From the NCBI RefSeq assembly GCF_900176205.1, contig NZ_LT859959.1, positions 5,601,001 to 5,665,000 on the forward strand: a stretch of DNA of 64,000 nucleotides. Direction: 5' to 3'. The notes under the pieces were generated by a model. It saw only the letters and a list, made by a program, of their open reading frames with translations. It was not told the origin of the DNA and made no database searches. Source of the stretch: Bradyrhizobium sp. ORS 285 (GTDB lineage Bacteria > Pseudomonadota > Alphaproteobacteria > Rhizobiales > Xanthobacteraceae). A program made the position numbers and the translations under genes. Positions 57,066 through 64,000 of this stretch are shown one piece after another. Numbering within the stretch: the stretch's first letter is position 1; the number at the start of each line of letters is the position of its first letter.

Positions 57066-57276
57066 CGCTCCCTCTCCCCGTTCTTCACGGGGAGAGGGTC
57101 GGGGTGAGGGGCAGCGGCACGGGTGGTGTGAACGGCGAGCTATTCTCGCCCTTGCCTAGCAAACAGATGCATCACCAAGATTTGGCGTGAGCAGGAATCG
57201 AACTCATTACTTGCTCTGCTCGTGTGGTTGCCCCTCACCCCAACCCTCTCCCCGTGAAGAACGGGGAGAGGGAGCG
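57066..57276. repeat. 211-bp element with 46-bp terminal inverted repeats
   Basis: Left arm 57066-57111 (CGCTCCCTCTCCCCGTTCTTC...) and right arm 57231-57276 match as inverted repeats over 46 bases with one mismatch. Each arm includes the hairpin CTCCCCGTTCTTCACGGGGAG. The centre is about 119 bases without a gene. It belongs to a second family whose arms share the general design of the 41-bp family but not its sequence. Confidence 0.85.
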
Positions 57277-57337
57277 CACCGCCTGTGCTGATGGGGGGCA
57301 GCCACAGCACGCGGGGCCACATCAGCCCACCCATTCC

Positions 57338-57592
57338 TCAGCCGCACAATGGCGGGCCGTCCGCGACGATCGCAAGGCCGAACTCCGTGTCGTCGGCCTC
57401 GCCGAGGTCATTGCAGCTCTCACTCGGCGGCGGCACCCGCCACGGAATCGGCTTCGGCGGCATCAGCGCGAGACGCTGCGCATCGGCGACGGCACGGCGG
57501 GCGATCTTCAGCGAGCGGCACACCAGGATCGGCTGCTCGCCGGTGCAGACCTCGAAGCCCGAGCCAATCGCCTTGATGCGATACAAAGCCAT
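57338..57592 (-). CDS. Small hypothetical protein
   Basis: 84 residues from the ATG at 57592, with GGGAG eight bases upstream; a 27-residue upstream extension is less likely. The sequence MALYRIKAIGSGFEVCTGEQ suggests a short beta-rich fold, followed by a helix (RSLKIARRAVADAQRLALM), a Pro-rich stretch and an acidic segment. No signal peptide, membrane segment or known motif is visible, so function is unassigned. It sits alone between a repeat element and the extensin-like gene. Confidence 0.5.
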   Translation of the reverse strand: MALYRIKAIGSGFEVCTGEQPILVCRSLKIARRAVADAQRLALMPPKPIPWRVPPPSESCNDLGEADDTEFGLAIVADGPPLCG

Positions 57593-57895
57593 CTCCACCA
57601 CTCCCATCCGGCGTGCAACCAGAACCCCGCGCGCCTTGTTCCTGGCGAGTGTGGCAGGTCTAGTGTCGGCCAATGGCGGACGGCAAAAATGGTCAACGGA
57701 CTCCTAATGCGCATGTTGCGCTGGTCGCGATTGCGTTCCGGGGCGGGACAGCAGGCGCACTCCGTTCATCCCGCGGAAGAGAAATCCACAGACGCGCACA
57801 AGCGGCGAGCGAGTGGCTTATGTCGGGCCGCGAACAGCGACCAGCAAATTGAGCTTTACCGATTCGCTCCGCGCGATTCCCCCCAAGTCTCGGCC
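57593..57895. other. Intergenic region with no recognisable gene
   Basis: 303 bases between the small hypothetical gene and the 3-prime end of the extensin-like gene. It is not repeat-like and no open frame has a ribosome site. It should contain the promoter of the hypothetical gene; nothing else is apparent. Confidence 0.4.
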
Positions 57896-59074
57896 TCAGT
57901 AATCGCGCAGTTCGTCTTCCTCGTTGATCAATTGCCCGATCGACTTGGGCTGCTTGCGCGAGGAGATCGAGCTCGTCACGTCGGGATCGCGCTGGCCGTA
58001 GCCATAGCGGCGCTGCTGGACGCGCGCGGCGATCGTCTCGCCGGATTGCGCGGCCGGCTGGCAGATCAGCCGCCGGCTGGCGCGGCGCATCAGGTCCACA
58101 TGGATGTGATCGTAGTGATAGACGTTCGAGCCCGGCGCGAGCACGGTGGTGAACTGCTGGCAGGCGCCACCCTGGACGTCGCGCAGAAAACCCTGCTCTT
58201 CCGGCAGGCCGATCCAGCCGTCCTTGACGGTGATACGGCGGCCGTCCGAGAGGATGAAGGCTGCGATGTCGAGCGCGTTGCCGAAGGCGTGCTCGGAGAT
58301 GTGCGCGCTCGGATTGCCGTTCATGCCGCGGCAGGAATAGGCCGAGATCTGCTTGATCTCGACGACACGCTGGCCGAACCAGCGCTGCGCCGCCGGCTGC
58401 ACGGATTCCGCCAGCCAGCGATCGAGCGCCGAGACGATCGGACAGGCGAGCGTCGCGGTCGGCTTCACCGCGACCGGACCCGTGGTGCCGATCGGATCGC
58501 GCGACGGCCCGAGCCGCGGCGGCGGCTCCTGCTGCGGATAAGCGGCGCGCGGCGCCAGCTGGCCCCGATACGGCGCGGCGGGATACGACCTGTCGGCCGG
58601 CAGGTTCACGTCGTCCTCGCCGGCGGGCGGCTCCAGTTGCAGCGGCGCGCCGGGCGCTGCGCCATAGCCCGGCTGAGCCGGTGCCGCGGGATAGCCGGCA
58701 TTCGGCGGCGGATAGGCGGGCTGCGGCTGATAGGTCGAGGACGGATAGCTCTGCGGCTGTTTGTTGATCGGCCAGCGCGGTTGGCCGCCGATCGATCCCG
58801 GCGGGCGCAGGCTCTCGTCGGCGAAGCCGTAGCTCGCGGTGGACTCGCCGAGCGCCGCCACCTTCAACGGATAGTCGGCGCCGCACATGCCCGGGCCGGA
58901 GATCGGATCGATGCGGACGATGTCCGCGCTTTCCTTCACCGCTCCTGATTTCAGGCAGGCGATCTCGGCCTCGGCCCGCCACGGTTCGCGCTCCTGGAAA
59001 AATCCACGGCCGCAACCCGCAAGCGAGACAAGGACGATGGAGCCGACGAGATACAAACGAACTCCGCGCGTCAT
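57896..59074 (-). CDS. Extensin-like lipoprotein (D,D-peptidase-like fold)
   Basis: 392 residues. The leader ends SLAGC, a lipobox with lipidated C21, so it is an outer-membrane lipoprotein. The extensin-like C-terminal family domain covers about residues 205-370, with the paired signature HISEHAFGNALDIAAF and YHYDHIHVDLM. These match the His/Asp/His metal site of the M15-like D,D-peptidase fold. A long Pro/Tyr/Gln/Ala-rich linker (about 105-200) separates the lipid anchor from the domain; its proline content gave the family name. A role in peptidoglycan trimming or wall-membrane linkage is inference from the fold. Confidence 0.85.
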   Translation of the reverse strand: MTRGVRLYLVGSIVLVSLAGCGRGFFQEREPWRAEAEIACLKSGAVKESADIVRIDPISGPGMCGADYPLKVAALGESTASYGFADESLRPPGSIGGQPRWPINKQPQSYPSSTYQPQPAYPPPNAGYPAAPAQPGYGAAPGAPLQLEPPAGEDDVNLPADRSYPAAPYRGQLAPRAAYPQQEPPPRLGPSRDPIGTTGPVAVKPTATLACPIVSALDRWLAESVQPAAQRWFGQRVVEIKQISAYSCRGMNGNPSAHISEHAFGNALDIAAFILSDGRRITVKDGWIGLPEEQGFLRDVQGGACQQFTTVLAPGSNVYHYDHIHVDLMRRASRRLICQPAAQSGETIAARVQQRRYGYGQRDPDVTSSISSRKQPKSIGQLINEEDELRDY

Positions 59075-59257
59075 CTGCAGAGGTTTGCGGCAATTTGCTT
59101 AAGGAGCTGTCAACGTCGTCCGTTGACGGAGCGGAAACCATCGCGGCACGCGAGCTGATCGAAACCCACATAAGCGGCAGCGGCGCTGTCTTTTCTGCCG
59201 ATGCGGACAGGCTCATCTCGGCAGCAGTTCCAAAACGCTGAAAACGGGAGCCGTGTC

Positions 59258-59341
59258 ATGACCCCTGCTGGTCGGTTGAGCACGATCGTCGCGTATGCCG
59301 CGTTTGCCTTCGTTGGCGCAATCGTGATCGGGCTGGTCTAG
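59258..59341 (+). CDS. 27-residue membrane peptide
   Basis: ATG at 59258 with GGGAG at an ideal seven-base spacing, TAG at 59339-59341. The product MTPAGRLSTIVAYAAFAFVG to IGLV is a short basic start and one hydrophobic helix, so an inner-membrane single-span peptide. It is too short for most gene finders. It lies 140 bases before the DUF2147 gene on the same strand. Small hydrophobic peptides of this type occur in relatives, from memory; expression is not proven. Confidence 0.55.
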   Translation: MTPAGRLSTIVAYAAFAFVGAIVIGLV

Positions 59342-59482
59342 GGTCGCAGCGCCTGACGCGCACGTGACCTGCCGCATCGCCCGCCCGGCGCATACGCGAC
59401 GGTGACCTGCGTCACAGATCGGCGGGTCTCAGCGCCTTAAGAGTTCCCTCAGGTTCACGACGCCGCCCCGAGGGAGTTCATC

Positions 59483-60262
59483 ATGAAGACCGTCTTTCTG
59501 GCCGCAGCCGCCGTTCTGATCGCGAGCAGCGCCGCGCAGGCCGGCAGCTCGATCGCGTTCGATTTCGACGGCCGCAAGATCCGCGTGACCATGCCGCGCA
59601 ACTGCCAGTCGCTGTCCTGCCTGCAGGTCTCCGGCGTCGATCTCAGCGGGCTGAAATCCAAGTTCGACGATGACGACACGCCGGCGAGCAAGGCGCCTGC
59701 CGCCAGCGCTGCCGCTGCACCGGCTCCGACGGCTGGTGCGCCTGCCGCGCCGGTCGCAGCTCCGCAGGTCAGTGCGCCCGCCGCTGTCGCCGCCGCGCCG
59801 CCGCCCGCCGCGCCCGTCCCGGTCGCGCCGTCGACGACGATGCAGATGCCGGTGCCGCCAGCACCGATTGCCGCGACCGCACCAGCTGTGCAGCCGGTGC
59901 CTGCCCCTGCTCCCGCGCCCACCACCATCGCTGCCGCACCGGCCGTTGCGGCACCGGCGCCCGCGCCGGCTGCCGATCCGAACTCGCCGCTCGGCCTGTG
60001 GGCCACGGAGGGCGGCAAGGGCAATGTCGTCATCGAGCCGTGCGGCACCAATATCTGCGGCTTCGCCGAGAAGACCCGCGAGAAGATCCTGATCAACATG
60101 AAGCCGAAGGACAGCAAATGGGTCGGCCGCATCCATGATCCCGATGGCGGCGGCAACTACGACTCCACGATCGTGCTGAAGAACCCGACCACCTTGCGGG
60201 TCCAGGGCTGCGCGTTCGGCGGACTGTTCTGCGGCGGCCAGACCTGGAAGCGGATCAGCTGA
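59483..60262 (+). CDS. Exported DUF2147-family protein with Ala/Pro-rich linker
   Basis: 259 residues. Signal peptide (MKTVFLAAAAVLIASSAAQA), then a first small domain (about 22-60), a linker of roughly 100 residues made almost only of Ala, Pro and Val (about 67-165) and a C-terminal DUF2147 domain (about 168-259): LGLWATEGGKGNVVIEPCG, FAEKTREK, WVGRIHDPDGGGNYDSTI and LRVQGCAFGGLFCGGQTW. Members of this family are periplasmic, beta-barrel-like and of unknown function. Two cysteine pairs could form disulfides. GAGGGAG lies before the ATG, a strong site. A clear terminator follows the gene. Confidence 0.85.
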   Translation: MKTVFLAAAAVLIASSAAQAGSSIAFDFDGRKIRVTMPRNCQSLSCLQVSGVDLSGLKSKFDDDDTPASKAPAASAAAAPAPTAGAPAAPVAAPQVSAPAAVAAAPPPAAPVPVAPSTTMQMPVPPAPIAATAPAVQPVPAPAPAPTTIAAAPAVAAPAPAPAADPNSPLGLWATEGGKGNVVIEPCGTNICGFAEKTREKILINMKPKDSKWVGRIHDPDGGGNYDSTIVLKNPTTLRVQGCAFGGLFCGGQTWKRIS

Positions 60263-60290
60263 CGCCGTCCCCCCGCCGTCAGCCGATGAG

Positions 60291-60332
60291 AGACCCCGCC
60301 GGGATCAGTCCCTCCGGCGGGGTCTTTTGTTT
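60291..60332 (+). terminator. Terminator after the DUF2147 gene
   Basis: AGACCCCGCCGG (60291-60302) pairs exactly with CCGGCGGGGTCT (60314-60325), followed by TTTGTTT. It is 30 bases after the stop codon and 9 bases before the convergent histidine kinase stop. Confidence 0.9.
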
Positions 60333-60340
60333 GATCGCTC

Positions 60341-61714
60341 TCACGCCACCTTGGCCGGCATCGCCGCGGCGGCGGGCAGCGCCGCGCGCAGCGGTAGCGA
60401 CAGCCGCACGCGCAGGCCGCGCGGCGTGTTCGGCATCAGCGCGATGCCGCCGTCATGCTTCTTCATGATCTCCTGCGCGATCGACAGGCCCAGGCCGAAG
60501 CCGCCCGCGGAGCGCGCCTGGTCGAGCTTGACGAACGGCTCCAGCGCCCGCGCCTGCAGCGCCTGCGGAATGCCGGGGCCGTCATCGGCCACCTCGATAG
60601 CGATGATCCCTTCTGCCGTGCTGTCCAGGCTGACGATCACCTCGCTGCCATGCTTGACCGCATTCTCGACCACGTTGGTCACCGCACGCGACAGCGCCCG
60701 CGGCCGGCCCTCGCAGACCAGCCGCTGCGGGCCGCGATAGCTCACGGCGTGGCCGACATCGGCGAAGTCGCAGCAGATCGTCTCCAGCAGGCTCGACAGC
60801 TCGATGCGCGCCGGCTGCTCGGCCTTGGTGTCGTCGCGTAAGTAATCGAGCGTCTCGTCGAGCATGCGGCTGACCTGGTCGATGTCGCGCAGCATCGCGC
60901 TGCGCATGTCGCCCTGCCCGATCCGGTCCGAGCGCAGCCGCAGCCGGGTCAGCGGCGTGCGCAGATCGTGGCTGATCGCCGCCAGCATCCGCGTGCGGTC
61001 GTCGAGCAGCGTGCGGATGCGGGCCTGCATCTCGTTGAGTGCGTCGGCGACCTGCACGATCTCCTTCGGCCCGCGCCGGCCGAGCGGCTCCTGCGCGCCC
61101 GGCGAGCGGCCGAACGCAGCCGCCGCACGCGCCATCTCCGACAAGGGCCGGATGATCGCGCGCGCGGCATAGATCGACAAGAGCACGCCGAGGATCAGAA
61201 TGAGGAAGAGGAAGACGGCGGCCGGCTTGACCACCATCGACCAGAACTCCAGCCGCGGCACGTCGTCGAACACCAGCGCGCGCTCGCCATCGACCTGGAC
61301 GATGATCTGGGTCGGCGGCGCCGCGCCATAGCCGACGCCGTGCAGCAAGGTGACGTCCCGCAGCACGCCGAGCTGGCGGCGCGCGAGCTTCGACGTCAGC
61401 GGCACACTGCGCTCCGGTTTCGCAAGCAGCGTGAGCGCAGTCAGCGGCACCAGCTCGACCTGGATGCCGGAGCTGCGCAGGCTCGACAGGCTGCTCTCGA
61501 CGGCGACGGGATCATTCGCGGCGCGAACGAAATGCACGGCCTCCGCGACACGCGCGATGCCGTAGGCCGGTGATTCCTGCTCGTCCGGCGGATCGAGGAA
61601 CAACAGCGCCGCCGCGATCATCAACACCATGCCGAACAGCACCGACAACGACGCCAAGGTCACGATCTGCGTGGTGAGGCCGAGCCGAGGGCAGCTCTTG
61701 CTATCAGGCTTCAT
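60341..61714 (-). CDS. Sensor histidine kinase (EnvZ type)
   Basis: 457 residues. Membrane segments at about 15-40 and 162-184 flank a periplasmic sensor of about 120 residues; HAMP follows (about 184-236). The phosphoacceptor is H249 in AAISHDLRTPLTRLRLR, then the N box VVENAVKHG, G1 VADDGPGIP and G2 GGFGLGLSIAQEIMKKH. It autophosphorylates and passes the phosphate to the response regulator encoded just upstream, with which it overlaps by 11 bases. The layout is that of EnvZ-like kinases; the stimulus is unknown. The C-terminus ends in a short Ala-rich tail. Confidence 0.92.
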   Translation of the reverse strand: MKPDSKSCPRLGLTTQIVTLASLSVLFGMVLMIAAALLFLDPPDEQESPAYGIARVAEAVHFVRAANDPVAVESSLSSLRSSGIQVELVPLTALTLLAKPERSVPLTSKLARRQLGVLRDVTLLHGVGYGAAPPTQIIVQVDGERALVFDDVPRLEFWSMVVKPAAVFLFLILILGVLLSIYAARAIIRPLSEMARAAAAFGRSPGAQEPLGRRGPKEIVQVADALNEMQARIRTLLDDRTRMLAAISHDLRTPLTRLRLRSDRIGQGDMRSAMLRDIDQVSRMLDETLDYLRDDTKAEQPARIELSSLLETICCDFADVGHAVSYRGPQRLVCEGRPRALSRAVTNVVENAVKHGSEVIVSLDSTAEGIIAIEVADDGPGIPQALQARALEPFVKLDQARSAGGFGLGLSIAQEIMKKHDGGIALMPNTPRGLRVRLSLPLRAALPAAAAMPAKVA

Positions 61715-62471
61715 CGAGGGTCTCGACTCTTGGCGTGAAGACGTAGCCGCCGAGGCGCACGGTCTTGATCATGCTCCAGCTCTTGGCGCCGGGCTCGATC
61801 TTCTGGCGGATGCGGCTGATGTGGACGTCCATGCTGCGCTCGACCGGGCCGGCCTGGCCGCCATGCGCCAGTTCGATCAGCTGCTCGCGCGACAGCACGC
61901 GGCCGGCGTTGCGGCAGAACGCCAGGAGGATGTCGAACTCGGCGCTGGTCAGAGTGATTTTGACGCGGTCGGGATCGAACAGCGTGCGCGTCGCCGGCTC
62001 GATGCGCCAGCCGTCGAAGCTCATCGGGGCCTGACGCGCAGCGATCACGGCAGGATGTAACTGCGAGCGGCGCAGCAACGCGCGGATGCGCGCCACCAGC
62101 TCGCGCGGATTGAACGGCTTGACGACATAGTCGTCGGCGCCGAGCTCGAGGCCGAGGATGCGGTCGATGTCCTCGCCCTTCGCGGTCACCATGATGATCG
62201 GCACCGTCGAGATCTGGCGCAGGCGGCGGCAGATGCTCATGCCGTCCTCGTCCGGCAGCATCAGATCAAGCATGATGAGATCGACCTGCTCGCGCTGCAG
62301 GACGTCGTTCATCGCAGCCGCCGAGGCGACGAAGCGCGGCGCAAAACCGTGCTCCTGCAACAGCTCGGTGAGCAATGCTGCAATCTCGCGGTCGTCCTCG
62401 ACGCAGAGGATGCGCGCGGCTGCCGATATGTTCGCGTCTGCGGCCACGGCGGTATTGTGTGACGACATCAT
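61704..62471 (-). CDS. OmpR-family response regulator
   Basis: 255 residues; start at 62471 or the next codon. Receiver domain about 18-135: acidic pair in CVEDDREIA, phosphoacceptor D69 in LIMLDLMLPDEDG, and the conserved lysine in MVTAKGEDID. The C-terminal winged helix (about 150-245) binds DNA. It forms an operon with the histidine kinase downstream by an 11-base overlap. It is divergent from an efflux outer-membrane lipoprotein gene, a plausible target; this is inference. Confidence 0.93.
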   Translation of the reverse strand: MMSSHNTAVAADANISAAARILCVEDDREIAALLTELLQEHGFAPRFVASAAAMNDVLQREQVDLIMLDLMLPDEDGMSICRRLRQISTVPIIMVTAKGEDIDRILGLELGADDYVVKPFNPRELVARIRALLRRSQLHPAVIAARQAPMSFDGWRIEPATRTLFDPDRVKITLTSAEFDILLAFCRNAGRVLSREQLIELAHGGQAGPVERSMDVHISRIRQKIEPGAKSWSMIKTVRLGGYVFTPRVETLDEA

Positions 62472-62689
62472 GCGCGGAACATGGTCGATTTTAGCCGAAA
62501 AGAACAGCCCGAAGCCGCGCCCGATCGTGGCGAAATCAAGCTGTATTGTTAAGGCGGAAACATTTCGTCACGCGACTTAACCCTGCGCAACGGCCATCGC
62601 GCCTAAGGCTTTCCGGGTTCAGACAAACAATCAACAGGGAAGTCCTGCGGCGTGGCCGTCCAGCCGGCGCGGCCTCCTTCCGAACCGCG

Positions 62690-64000
62690 ATGCAAAGTCC
62701 CGTGAAGCCAGTCCTGCTCGCTCTTTGTCTCTCCACGCCGCTGCTCGCCGGCTGCGCCGTCGGGCCCGACTACATCACGCCGGATTTCGGCACGCCGGCG
62801 CGCTGGAGCAGCGACCGCGGCCAGCCGGCGCCGACGCTGAAGCTCGCGCAGTGGTGGCGTAATCTCGGCGATCCCCTGCTCGATCAGCTGATGGGCGAAG
62901 CGGTTGCCGACAATCTCGATGTCGCCGCCGCGAAGGCGCGCATCCGCGAGGCGCGCGCGACCCAGCGCCAGGCCGCCGGCGCATTGTTTCCAACCGTGAG
63001 CGGCACCGGCTCGGCGACCGAGACCCGCAGCGCCGGCTCGGCCACGAATGGCATCGCGATCGCGCCCTCCACCACCAGCCAGTTCCAGGCCGGCTTCGAT
63101 TCGAGCTGGGAGCTCGATCTGTTCGGCGCCAACCGCCGCGCCGTCGAGGCGGCCGCCTACGGCGTCGATGCCGCCGAGGACGATCTGCGCGCCACGCTGC
63201 TGACGCTGATCGGCGACGTCGCCTCCAACTACATCGATGCCCGCGCCTACCAGGCACGGGTGGCGCTGGCGCGGCGCACCGCCGCCTCGCAGCGCGAGAC
63301 TGCGGCGCTGACCGAGCGCAAGCAGAACGCCGGCTCGGCCTCGGCCGTCGACACCGCCAAGGCCGCCGCGCTTGCCGCCAGCACGGAAGCCACCATCCCG
63401 ACCTATGAGGCGAGCTATCAGCAGGCGGTGCACCGGCTCGGCGTGCTGCTCGGACGCGATCCGACCGCGCTCAGCCAGCGCCTGTCGCGCAGCCTGCCGA
63501 TCCCTTCGCCGCGCCTGCCGCTGCCGAAGGGCGTTCCGGCCGACGTGCTGGTGATGCGTCCCGACGTGCGAAAGGCGGAGCGCCAGCTCGCGCAGTTCAC
63601 CGCGAAGATCGGCCAGGCCACCGCTGCGCTGTATCCGGATGTCAGCCTGACCGGTACGGTGTCGACATCAGCGCTCAAGCTCGGCGATCTCGGCAAGAGC
63701 TCGACGATCGGCTGGTCGATCGGCCCGAGTGTCTCGCTGCCGATCTTCAACGGTGGCAAGCTGCAGGCCGCCGTCGAAGTCGCCGAAGCGCAGCGCGACG
63801 AGTATCACGTGGCGTGGCGCAGCGCCGTGCTGAGCGCGCTGGAGGACGTCGAGAACGCGATCGTCAATCTCGGCCAGGAGCGTATCCGCATTCGCAGCCT
63901 GACGGAATCGGCGCGCCGCTATGGCGAGGCCGCCAAGCTGTCGCGCTCGCTGTACCAGACCGGCTCCAGCACCTTCCTCGACGTGCTCGATGCCGAGCGC
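62690..64000 (+). CDS. RND-efflux outer membrane lipoprotein, NodT family (partial)
   Basis: 437 codons are visible and the frame is open at the right edge. The leader ends LLAGC, with the lipidated Cys at about residue 21, followed by AVGPDY, the typical start of OprM/NodT channels. Two outer-membrane-efflux repeats are recognisable: LDQLMGEAVADNLDVAAAKARIREARA in the first, and PADVLVMRPDVRKAERQLA with ALYPDVSLTGT in the second. The protein forms a trimeric channel that works with an RND pump. The ATG at 62690 has a weak ribosome site; a GTG at 62702 is an alternative. It is divergent from the two-component genes. Confidence 0.9.
   Translation, partial: MQSPVKPVLLALCLSTPLLAGCAVGPDYITPDFGTPARWSSDRGQPAPTLKLAQWWRNLGDPLLDQLMGEAVADNLDVAAAKARIREARATQRQAAGALFPTVSGTGSATETRSAGSATNGIAIAPSTTSQFQAGFDSSWELDLFGANRRAVEAAAYGVDAAEDDLRATLLTLIGDVASNYIDARAYQARVALARRTAASQRETAALTERKQNAGSASAVDTAKAAALAASTEATIPTYEASYQQAVHRLGVLLGRDPTALSQRLSRSLPIPSPRLPLPKGVPADVLVMRPDVRKAERQLAQFTAKIGQATAALYPDVSLTGTVSTSALKLGDLGKSSTIGWSIGPSVSLPIFNGGKLQAAVEVAEAQRDEYHVAWRSAVLSALEDVENAIVNLGQERIRIRSLTESARRYGEAAKLSRSLYQTGSSTFLDVLDAER

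Noticed and set aside
57170-57215. tRNA-like GTTCGATTCCTGC on the minus strand
   Set aside because: A T-loop-like string is present, but no T-stem, acceptor stem or anticodon arm can be formed; it lies within the 211-bp element.

Overview
The window is high-GC alphaproteobacterial chromosome, most probably from a Bradyrhizobium-type member of the Nitrobacteraceae. The support is the order of the division/cell-wall (dcw) cluster with an lpxC-bamD-recN-ligA tail, an FtsZ with a very long C-terminal linker, a class A RNase P RNA, and several families of GC-rich fold-back repeats typical of these genomes. The genus is inferred from gene content and style; no alignment was run.

Layout. 1-4.9 kb: the start of a small exported protein, a periplasmic L,D-transpeptidase and a three-gene ribose-type sugar ABC importer. 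5.3-14.9 kb: mostly housekeeping and accessory enzymes (a membrane/spermidine-synthase fusion, a phytoene-desaturase-like FAD oxidoreductase, a lone Flp pilin, L11 methyltransferase, aminopeptidase P, a Bcr/CflA drug exporter). 14.9-42.8 kb: on the minus strand, a nearly continuous block that builds and divides the envelope. In transcription order it reads rsmH-ftsL-ftsI-murE-murF-mraY-murD-ftsW-murG, then murC-murB-ddl-ftsQ-ftsA-ftsZ, then lpxC-bamD-recN-ligA. The block is broken once, between murG and murC, by a protein with two probable winged helices and a convergent Tat-exported beta-carbonic anhydrase. A peptidoglycan amidase is transcribed away from its head at 43.3 kb.

43.3-46.4 kb: the amidase, an ECF sigma factor gene with an apparent one-base frameshift, its YCII-family partner, and rnpB. 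46.4-52.5 kb: an export block (ABC exporter, EmrB-like and EmrA-like pumps) with a divergent TetR regulator; two copies of one 17-19 bp palindrome lie between regulator and pump. 52.5-57.3 kb: a repeat-rich region around a nickel module, nikR and a TonB-dependent receptor transcribed divergently from one perfect NikR box. 57.3-64 kb: a small hypothetical gene, an extensin-like lipoprotein, a 27-residue membrane peptide, a DUF2147 protein, an OmpR/EnvZ-type two-component pair and the start of a NodT-family efflux lipoprotein that continues past the window.

The observations most worth following are the NikR box that ties an outer-membrane receptor to nickel, the 205-bp tandem array of a fold-back element, the tandem winged-helix protein inside the dcw cluster, the twin TetR operator, and the frameshifted sigma factor.
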